Assembly (NCBI GenBank): GCA_000482145.1
Contig: AUXH01000200.1
Coordinates: 1-29,423 of the forward strand
DNA: 29,423 nt
Reading direction: 5' to 3'
Origin: Strigomonas culicis
Lineage: Eukaryota > Euglenozoa > Kinetoplastea > Trypanosomatida > Trypanosomatidae
Part shown: positions 23,632 through 29,423 of the stretch, one piece after another
Position numbering within the stretch: position 1 is the stretch's first letter
Layout: each line of letters starts with the position of its first letter
Notes under the pieces: generated by a model
The model's database searches: none
Told to the model about the DNA's origin: nothing
What the model saw: the letters and a program-made list of their open reading frames with translations, nothing else
Translations under genes and position numbers: made by a program

Positions 23632-25245
23632 CTAGTCCTCGTCGCGCGCCTGGTCCTGGCGATTCTTAGGGCCTCCAGCCTGCTTCGCCACAATAATCTG
23701 GTTCACACTAAGAACAGTCAAGACGGTGTCCGTTGCCAAACGAATCGCCCAGTACTTGGTCAGGTACGGATCGACAATGCCGGCCTGCAGAGCGTCCAGC
23801 GTTGTGCCGTCTTCCACGTTGACGCCCTGGTGCTTCTTTCCGGCGTTGTGGTCCACCTCCAGCTGGGTCACCATATCGGTGCCGTTGAACCCGCTCACCT
23901 CAGCCAGCGTGCGGCCCACGACCTCGAAGCTGGACGCAAACTTGCGCACGGCGTACTGATCCAGCCCAGGGTTGGACTCGGCATAGTGCGTCAGCTCCTT
24001 CTGCAGCTCCATCTCGAGCGCGCCGGCGCCGGCCACGAGACGCTTGTCCTTCGTCAGCGCCTTGAAGATGTTGACACCGTCGTCGATGGCACGCTCCACA
24101 TCCTCCAGCACGTTCTGCGTCGCGCCGCGAATGACAATGGTGGACAGCTTGGAATCGTCCCTGTCCTGCGCAAAGACAGTGATACTCTTGCCACCGACAT
24201 CTACAACATCTACAGCATCACACGTGCCGAGATCCTCCGTGGTGGGGGCATCTAGGCGGTTCATGACGCGGGCACTCACGGCGGAGCAGAGGCGGCGGAT
24301 TTCCCACTTCGACGGCACGCGCACGCCCATGATGCCAAAGCGGTTCATAAAGTGGAGGGCGAGATCGCCAAAGGTGGAATTCGAAACAATCACATTCGCG
24401 CCGCTCTTGTGAATGTTGGTAATGATGTCCTGCATGACGTCCTCCTCCTTCTTGGAGTACTGAATCAAGTCTTCAGCGTTCTCAATCAGGGCGGTCCCCT
24501 TCGTCTCCAAGGACGGAATATCCACCGCACAGCTGTAGACGGCAATCTTGGCCTTCTTCAGGTGCTTGAGCGTGTTCTCAGTGCTACGTCCAATCACGAA
24601 GCCGCGGATCAGCTTGGTCGACAGAATAGACTCGCCGTCAAGCTTGACGACACGAACGCTATCCACGTTAAACCCGCGGACGTCCGACGGACAGGCGTTA
24701 ATGCACGCCTGCGCGACCAAGTCGGCCAGAAAGTTCTCGTAGCCGTACTGCTTGGAGGCGATTGCCGTGCGAATAGCCGGAATGACGTTTTCCTTCACAA
24801 GGCAGTCGTCGACATTCTGCACGGTCATCTTCTCCAGCAGCTCCAGGCTCTTGTTGCCAGCCTTCTTGTAGCCCTCAATGATATCACTGGCGTGAAGGCC
24901 CATGCGGATGAGGGACTCTGCCTGCGACAGGAATTCGCCGGCAAGGGTCACCACGAAGTTCGTGCCGTCTCCGACCTCCTGCTGCATCGCATTGGAAGCC
25001 TGCACCAGCAGCTTGGCTGCCGGATGCTCCACCTCCATCTCGCGCAGAATCGTCGCGGCGTCATGTGTCACGAAAAGTTTGTTTAAATTGTTGATCACCA
25101 TCTTGCACAGACCGTAAGGACCCAGAGAGCTGCGTGTAATCTTCGCTAGCTCCCTGCAGGCCTGGATGTTCTTTACCACCGGATCATCCACAAAAGTGGA
25201 TCCATCCTTCAGCATGGACTGAGGGCCATTCTGCATAAAAGACAT
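23632..25245 (-). CDS. CCT8: Chaperonin CCT/TRiC subunit theta
   Basis: A group II cytosolic chaperonin subunit of 537 residues, full length. It works in the hetero-oligomeric CCT ring that folds actin, tubulin and other substrates. Seen motifs: SSLGPYGLCKMVINNLNKLF (39-58), FVTHDAATILREMEVEHPAA (58-77), the ATP-site GDGTN at 92-96, and the GAGALEMEL and GIVDPYLTK regions near the C-terminus. Several positions point to theta and not to another subunit: NIQACRELA, MVINxLxKLFVTxDAATILREMEVxHPAA and the Asn in GDGTN. The start MSFMQNGPQSMLKDG fits the family. It precedes the LRR gene and follows the L1-domain gene in the transcription order. I see nothing unusual in the protein. Confidence 0.95.
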   Translation of the reverse strand: MSFMQNGPQSMLKDGSTFVDDPVVKNIQACRELAKITRSSLGPYGLCKMVINNLNKLFVTHDAATILREMEVEHPAAKLLVQASNAMQQEVGDGTNFVVTLAGEFLSQAESLIRMGLHASDIIEGYKKAGNKSLELLEKMTVQNVDDCLVKENVIPAIRTAIASKQYGYENFLADLVAQACINACPSDVRGFNVDSVRVVKLDGESILSTKLIRGFVIGRSTENTLKHLKKAKIAVYSCAVDIPSLETKGTALIENAEDLIQYSKKEEDVMQDIITNIHKSGANVIVSNSTFGDLALHFMNRFGIMGVRVPSKWEIRRLCSAVSARVMNRLDAPTTEDLGTCDAVDVVDVGGKSITVFAQDRDDSKLSTIVIRGATQNVLEDVERAIDDGVNIFKALTKDKRLVAGAGALEMELQKELTHYAESNPGLDQYAVRKFASSFEVVGRTLAEVSGFNGTDMVTQLEVDHNAGKKHQGVNVEDGTTLDALQAGIVDPYLTKYWAIRLATDTVLTVLSVNQIIVAKQAGGPKNRQDQARDED

Positions 25246-25932
25246 GATTCAAACGTGTAGTATGATGTAGTGTGAACGTGTAGTTATGTAAATGTGTGTG
25301 TGCACCTAGGAAGGTTCAGTAAGTGAGATGAAAAACAGATGCTTAAATAAGAGAGAAAAGAAAAACAATCTCAATTACGCAGTTTAACTTGCTGGAAAAG
25401 CTGAGTAAGATCGAAATCGAAGTAATATGTAACTATATGTAACCATGTTAGAGAGATATTCAGAAAATGAACAGAGCATAAATAGTATTTATGAAATGAA
25501 AAGGAGCAGGTGGGGTAAGATACGGAAGATGAAGATAGCAACAAGCACAAACCACACTGCGAAACAACAAAACAGACATACCGCTACGCAAACGCGAAAT
25601 GGCGAGATGATAGGAAAACAGTTTGTATTTACCATCACTTTTTATTCATTAAAAACGGGAAACATAGAAGTAGTAGTTATTTGATTTAGTATATTAGTAT
25701 TAATCGCACTTACAAGTAAGAAGTCAAGATGAAGAAAAGGAGAAGTGGTCCAATGCGGTGGCACATGTTTAGTGGTAGTAGTAGTAGTATTAGTAGTAGT
25801 AGTAGTAGTAGCGCCTCCTTTACTCATGCAGGAACCTGTAGGAGTAGAGGGAAAAGAAACGGCAGAAACTTGAAAGAAAAACGTCGCCGGGCCGAAACTG
25901 GCTGTAAGTTTCACACTGCAGAGCGCACTGCA
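25246..25932. other. 687-nt spacer between L1-domain and CCT8 genes
   Basis: No gene is supported. The coding strand shows TCATCTCACTTACTGAACC followed by TTCCTAG at about 25306-25330, a possible CCT8 acceptor about 55-60 nt before the ATG. The rest should be the 3' UTR of the L1-domain gene and contains the (TAG)n repeat. Short frames across the repeat give poly-Ser or poly-Thr and are not genes. Confidence 0.55.
25775..25811. repeat. (TAG)n trinucleotide repeat in 3' UTR
   Basis: About twelve units of GTA/TAG with one interruption (TATTAG) near the middle. In the transcript it reads (CTA)n. It lies about 120 nt beyond the stop of the L1-domain gene and is likely to vary in length between isolates. 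Confidence 0.85.
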
Positions 25933-26742
25933 CTAGTTCTCAATTTTACTTTTCTTGGACGGGTGGGCTTCCTTTTCAGATGCCACGAGTTCAAAAGGAT
26001 GACCAAAAATAGGTAATCCAGCTCTCTTGCCGGCCGCGTTCGTGCCAGCCACACGAATGTGCAAAATGTCAGCAGCCCTGCATCCCCTGGGACTCTGCAC
26101 AAGGCTATCAATGAAGACGGTGATGTTCTCCTCCAGCTGGCTCACGGACAGCCCCGTGTGTCCTACACGGCACACGGCGGCGTTTGCGCCGCGCCGAGGA
26201 ACAACGACTGTTTTCGAGGCAGTGGTTAACGCTTCCGAGAGATTAGCACTCTTAGCAATCCACACAGGCAGCCGCTGGTGTCCCAGAAACTCGCCCGTCA
26301 GCTGCTTGGGAAACTTCTTCACGTCGTATAAGATAAAGTTATCGTAACTCTTTGAAAACGCGCGGACGCTAACGGGGTCGTTGATCTTAGCATTCAGGTT
26401 CTTCGTATCCATAATCCGCTTCACTCGCTGCGCAATCGGGTCAGAGTCCTCGGCGAGCGCTAGCACCTTCCGCTCGTATGAGTCCTGGGGCGGATTGGTG
26501 ATTAAGCAAATCGTACCGAGCATAATTTCGTGGGGGACGACAAAATAGAGAGGCACGCGATGCGCCACTGGCGACGTAATAAACGCAACCTCAATCTCCA
26601 CGCTTGCTTGCTTTTCCTCGCTACTAGAGGTGAAGAGCATATTCACATCTCCCTCCGGCTGCCGTGCATCTTGTCCCGATTTGAGAAAAGCGACCAGCTT
26701 CTGAACAGCCTCATGTACATTTGCAAGAGTGAGAGTAGCCAT
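25933..26742 (-). CDS. Ribosomal L1-domain protein (Utp30/Cic1/RSL1D1 type)
   Basis: A 269-residue protein with one ribosomal L1 fold (about 15-250) and a Lys-rich end (PSKKSKIEN). The pattern fits the non-ribosomal L1-like family used in nucleolar ribosome assembly (yeast Utp30 and Cic1/Nsa3, animal RSL1D1) and not ribosomal protein uL1 itself. Seen features: VPLYFVVPHEIMLGTICLI near 63-81, LYDVKKFPKQLTGEFLGHQRLPV near 138-160 (placed like the uL1 'xLGxxLxxxGKxP' segment), and a closing SLVQSPRGCRAADILHIRVAGT strand region. Expected site is the nucleolus or pre-60S/SSU particles. The start is the ATG at 26742, with an AG one base before it (26745-26744). The exact yeast counterpart cannot be chosen from sequence alone. 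Confidence 0.82.
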   Translation of the reverse strand: MATLTLANVHEAVQKLVAFLKSGQDARQPEGDVNMLFTSSSEEKQASVEIEVAFITSPVAHRVPLYFVVPHEIMLGTICLITNPPQDSYERKVLALAEDSDPIAQRVKRIMDTKNLNAKINDPVSVRAFSKSYDNFILYDVKKFPKQLTGEFLGHQRLPVWIAKSANLSEALTTASKTVVVPRRGANAAVCRVGHTGLSVSQLEENITVFIDSLVQSPRGCRAADILHIRVAGTNAAGKRAGLPIFGHPFELVASEKEAHPSKKSKIEN

Positions 26743-26743
26743 T

Positions 26744-26880
26744 CTGCAACAATCGATTTGGATTCACAAAAAGTGAACAAAGGAGAGCAACAGCACAATA
26801 AAGAGCTTTAAAAAGGAAAAAAGAGGTGTGTGTGAAAGAGAGAGCGAGAGAGAGAGATGAAGAAACGAAAAAAAAAAGTG
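26744..26880 (-). promoter_or_regulatory. Pyrimidine-rich leader and acceptor for the L1-domain gene
   Basis: The coding strand runs through CTCTCTCTCTCGCTCTCTCTTTC (about 26835-26860), CTCTTTTTTCCTTTTT and CTCTCCTTTGTTCACTTTTTG, then TTGTTGCAG just one base before the ATG. An AAAG further upstream is an alternative acceptor. The near-contact of AG and ATG is seen directly; its use is inferred. Confidence 0.55.
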
Positions 26881-27026
26881 AACAACAGCGGCAATTAAGA
26901 GAAAAGGAAGTAATAAAAAAAGAAACAGGTGTTGCGAGTCAGAAGTATACTAAAAGTTGTAATGAATATAAATGTAATCGTCTGCCTGTGTATACTGCGA
27001 AATCTACGGGAGGTAACCAACAGACT

Positions 27027-28568
27027 TCAACACGTGTCGATTCTTGTGACTATTCCTTGAGGAAGAGAAACGAACACTACGGCGTCTGTATGATACTTTT
27101 TCAGCTGCGTGTCGTAGACCGGGAGGAGTCGCAGTGACCCAGAAGAAAGCACCACTTGATCACATGCGAGGTGCTTCTGCACGTAGTGGTGACACTCCTC
27201 AAAGCAACGCAACGTCAGTGTCTCGTCCTCCTCAGTGGTGTCTCCGCGCACGAGCACGGACACCTGCGACGTACGATGGTCAATTTTCTGTATGTCACGT
27301 ACAGTTCCCATCACCACAATATTGTTCACCGCATGGACGTAGGGAGCAATTTCAGTATCTGTCCACGCAGACATGAGCTTCTTCATGCCAAACGGCGAAG
27401 TATGTGATAGATCAACTGGGCTGGGAATAAAGGCAGGTAGGGAAGTCGACATCCCCGTGCGCGTAGAGAAAGAACTGTCCTCTGCCGGCTGAGAAGGGAG
27501 CTTGATGCCATGCTTATCCTTGTTATGCATGCGAAGCCCCAAATAAGTAGAGAATTCTCGCTCGCATGTCTCGCATGGAAAAATCTTACGCTGCGCTGTC
27601 TCGGCCACGGGCAGGAATCCGTCGGCTGCCACCCCACCGGCCGCAGGCGACGGCATGTAGTCGTACGTTGGCAGACTGTTGCCGGTCGCCCCATTGGGGA
27701 GAAAGGGGGACGGCGCAGCCGGACCCCCCGCCACAAACGGCGATGGGGCCTGTGGCTGCATGGAAGCACTCCCGCCCGCCCCCGCGGCGCCGGCAGCAAA
27801 TGGAGAAGCTGCCGGCGCTGCCACCGCCTCCGAGAAGGGGGAGATCACGCTACCCGCGAAGGGCGACTGCGCGGCCTCCTGCGCAAAGGGAGAGACCACG
27901 GACCCTCCGAGGGGGCTCTCCACGGTCTGGGGGGTGCTGCTGTAGGGCGCCCCACCGTCAGGCGGAGAGACCGTCGCGCTGCCGGCGGAGCTCAAGGACC
28001 CGGGCTTTGTGTTCGCGACGTCACCGGGCTTTGCAGCAAACACTTTCAAAATCATGGAACTGTGAATAAACGTGGGTCCGAGTCGTTTGGTCCCCACCGT
28101 GTCCCACATATCGAGCAGCTGCTCCATCGCCTGCTCCGGAATGACACGGTCTGGGGCGTTGAGGGGGGTCGGGGTCACGCGCTCGCGCCGCGGCGGTCGT
28201 CGCTCCAGCGGCGTGCCCTGCCTCGGCGCACCGTCTGCCTTGGCGTCCGCGGTGCCTTCCGGTGGAGCCTCCACCGCCGCCCCTCCCGCGTGGCCTGGGC
28301 CGCTGCCGTCCGCAATGGTGCCGTCCCCTCCGTGGGCCTGCTGCAAATGTACACGCGCTGCCATCTCCAGGCGGAAGCTCTTGCCGCAAATGCTGCAATG
28401 GTATTTTTTGTCCGAAGATGAAGCCTGACATCTCTTCTGAGTGCAGTCAGTGCTCGCGCACACCGCATTACTGAGACCAGTGCGCACCAAGGGCAGTGTG
28501 CTACCAGCGAAGCTCAGAAACAAATGCGTCTGTGCTTTGCGCACAGCACCTAGACAAACGCGCCTCAT
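27027..28568 (-). CDS. KREPA2: Kinetoplast RNA-editing interaction protein, KREPA2 (MP63) type
   Basis: A 513-residue structural protein of the mitochondrial uridine insertion/deletion editosome. The N-terminus (MRRVCLGAVRKAQTHLFLSF) is a likely mitochondrial targeting peptide. Two C2H2 fingers are intact: C58, C61, H74, H79 and C332, C335, H348, H353. The C-terminal OB fold covers about 408-510 (VNNIVVMGTVRDIQ ... QVSVLVRG ... LTLRCFEECHHYVQKH). Two fingers plus one OB fold occur in KREPA1, KREPA2 and KREPA3; length between MP42 and MP81, together with gene order next to CCT8 as recalled from T. brucei chromosome 10, favours KREPA2. The linker between fingers is Ala/Pro/Gly-rich and carries six SPF tripeptides (226-289), with a seventh at 391. 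Confidence 0.85.
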   Translation of the reverse strand: MRRVCLGAVRKAQTHLFLSFAGSTLPLVRTGLSNAVCASTDCTQKRCQASSSDKKYHCSICGKSFRLEMAARVHLQQAHGGDGTIADGSGPGHAGGAAVEAPPEGTADAKADGAPRQGTPLERRPPRRERVTPTPLNAPDRVIPEQAMEQLLDMWDTVGTKRLGPTFIHSSMILKVFAAKPGDVANTKPGSLSSAGSATVSPPDGGAPYSSTPQTVESPLGGSVVSPFAQEAAQSPFAGSVISPFSEAVAAPAASPFAAGAAGAGGSASMQPQAPSPFVAGGPAAPSPFLPNGATGNSLPTYDYMPSPAAGGVAADGFLPVAETAQRKIFPCETCEREFSTYLGLRMHNKDKHGIKLPSQPAEDSSFSTRTGMSTSLPAFIPSPVDLSHTSPFGMKKLMSAWTDTEIAPYVHAVNNIVVMGTVRDIQKIDHRTSQVSVLVRGDTTEEDETLTLRCFEECHHYVQKHLACDQVVLSSGSLRLLPVYDTQLKKYHTDAVVFVSLPQGIVTRIDTC

Positions 28569-28890
28569 GGATGTCCAAACGTGTGCACCACTAAAAACTT
28601 AACACCGCGATTTGCCACTAATACAGGTAATTCGCTGGAAGCGTGATACACAACAACAACAAAAAAGACCAGATGCAAGGAAAGGGGAGACGGGGAGAGA
28701 AGAATGAGTAAACTGTGTCGACAACGCGAGAGCATGTCCATACTGTAGAATGCTTCGTTGTTTTAGCGATCGAAAGAGTACTTCGGTGAATAAATAGATT
28801 GGTGTGTTCTCACTCTTTTAAATGTAAACAACAATGTACAATATATATATATATATATATATACCAAATTGAAAACAATATGAGCAATCG
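28569..28890. other. Spacer between OB-fold gene and KREPA2
   Basis: No gene is seen. It contains an (AT)n run at 28840-28863, within the presumed 3' UTR of the small OB-fold gene. The pyrimidine tract for KREPA2 is weak; C/T-rich blocks occur at about 28680-28705 on the coding strand (TCTTCTCTCCCCGTCTCCCC), and several AGs follow before the ATG at 28568. Confidence 0.55.
28840..28863. repeat. (AT)n microsatellite
   Basis: A pure AT run of 24 bases, about 30-50 nt beyond the stop codon of the small OB-fold gene. It can fold back on itself in the transcript. No function is suggested by sequence alone. Confidence 0.85.
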
Positions 28891-29268
28891 TTACTTCGTG
28901 AAACTGTGAATAAGAGTAATGCTACCATAGTTATCGGTGACCAAAAGCTGAGTCTCACTAAAGTATGCTTCATGAGTTGGGATATACTTTGGGTGATGAA
29001 TTAGTTTTGAGACGACATGCACAACATCGCCATGTCTAATGTGTCTCGAGCAGTAGGAAGTGAAGTATGTGCCTCTGCACCGAAGGGCTATCTTGTCTTG
29101 CGACCATAATTTCTCAATACCTGGGAGTGCCGAGGTACCACACTGAGAAATCAGCAACTGGCAACCCCACATTGGTGTTCCTTGCATGAGACCTTTGGAG
29201 GGCTGCAGCACAATGCCAGTACAAAAATGGGTGGACACTTGACGACTGAACAAAGGTATGGAGGTCAT
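28891..29268 (-). CDS. Small OB-fold/SSB-like protein beside KREPA2
   Basis: A 125-residue protein. The pattern of strands fits an OB fold of the single-strand-binding type: STHFCTGIVLQP (12-23), PMWGCQLLIS (about 32-41), KIALRCRGTYFTSYCSRHIRHGDVVHVV (about 59-86) and a last strand QLLVTDNYGSITLI. The middle block aligns by eye with the KREPA2 OB fold (LTLRCFEECHHYVQKHL...D-x-V...L-x-x-x-P-x-Y against IALRCRGTYFTSYCSRHI...D-V-V...L-x-x-x-P-x-Y). The N-terminus (MTSIPLFSRQVSTHF) could be a short mitochondrial presequence, with no acidic residue. It is just upstream of KREPA2 in the unit. A paralogous KREPA-like or mitochondrial nucleic-acid-binding protein is the best guess, not established. 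Confidence 0.65.
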   Translation of the reverse strand: MTSIPLFSRQVSTHFCTGIVLQPSKGLMQGTPMWGCQLLISQCGTSALPGIEKLWSQDKIALRCRGTYFTSYCSRHIRHGDVVHVVSKLIHHPKYIPTHEAYFSETQLLVTDNYGSITLIHSFTK

Positions 29269-29323
29269 TTGGTAACACCTTCAACAGAAGAGAACTAAGC
29301 CTCTAGTATACAACTTTGTATGA

Positions 29324-29341
29324 ATATATATATATATATAT

Positions 29342-29413
<72 letters not shown>

Positions 29414-29423
29414 AGAGAGAGAG
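29324..29423. repeat. Compound (AT)n(GT)n(GA)n microsatellite at right edge
   Basis: Three dinucleotide runs join without a gap: AT at 29324-29341, GT at 29344-29372, then GA from 29373 to the window end, with one AAGAAG interruption near 29410. On the coding strand the order is (CT)n, (AC)n, (AT)n, so the CT part can serve as the pyrimidine tract for the OB-fold gene starting at 29268. Confidence 0.9.

Noticed and set aside
25729..26016. Poly-Ser plus-strand ORF over the TAG repeat
   Set aside because: The coding content is only the trinucleotide repeat and then runs antisense into the L1-domain gene.
27510..28421. 303-codon plus-strand ORF opposite KREPA2
   Set aside because: It arises from the GC-rich low-complexity linker; zinc fingers and the OB fold on the minus strand show which frame is real.
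264..29268. Strand-switch region or transcription start
   Set aside because: All supported genes are on the minus strand with regular spacing, so no divergent or convergent boundary lies inside the window.
1..29423. tRNA, rRNA, snoRNA, mobile element, CRISPR or viral sequence
   Set aside because: No cloverleaf boxes, rRNA-like blocks, transposase or reverse transcriptase motifs, terminal repeats or spaced direct repeats were noticed. A covariance-model scan could still find a short snoRNA.

Overview
The window looks like a stretch of a nuclear chromosome from a trypanosomatid (Kinetoplastea). Seventeen protein genes are recognised, all on the minus strand and all intronless. They are separated by short AT-rich spacers that carry pyrimidine tracts and AG acceptors on the coding strand. 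This is the layout of a polycistronic unit processed by spliced-leader trans-splicing and coupled polyadenylation. Lineage-specific content agrees: a two-zinc-finger/OB-fold RNA-editing protein (KREPA2 type), the Nup155-family nucleoporin of the TbNup144 type, and a bromodomain factor. Genus cannot be fixed. Base composition looks less GC-rich than Leishmania, so another trypanosomatid lineage is likely, but this is an impression and not a calculation.

Transcription runs right to left. In that order the genes are: a small OB-fold protein (28891-29268), KREPA2 (27027-28568), an L1-domain ribosome-assembly protein (25933-26742), chaperonin subunit CCT8 (23632-25245), a leucine-rich-repeat protein (21052-22923), the nucleoporin (16595-20485), a small tail-anchored protein (15764-16069), bromodomain factor (14595-15482), EVE/THYN1 protein (13771-14268), a Pro-rich ankyrin protein (11607-13535), an unknown protein (10611-11138), tRNA ligase (7483-10128), a 68-residue protein (7019-7225), an acidic-tailed unknown (5346-6752), a TMEM65/EF-hand membrane protein (3663-4712), an amino acid transporter (1741-3168) and a SET-domain protein (264-1334). 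From memory, the run KREPA2 to CCT8 to Nup144 to BDF1 matches the gene order of Trypanosoma brucei chromosome 10, so this is probably a conserved syntenic block.

The genes do not form one pathway, as is usual for kinetoplastid units. Themes are RNA metabolism (editing, tRNA splicing, ribosome assembly), chromatin (SET, bromodomain, EVE), nuclear pore, protein folding and mitochondrial/membrane transport. Both ends of the window lie in (GA)n repeats, so it may be a whole contig that stopped at microsatellites. No mobile element, tRNA, rRNA, CRISPR or viral sequence was seen.

Most interesting items: a TMEM65 domain flanked by EF-hands in one mitochondrial-looking protein; a small OB-fold gene next to KREPA2 that resembles its OB fold; a cluster of alternating inverted repeats behind CCT8; a long (TG/CG) alternating tract with a 30-bp higher-order period; and several genes whose likely trans-splice AG lies 0-11 nt before the ATG.
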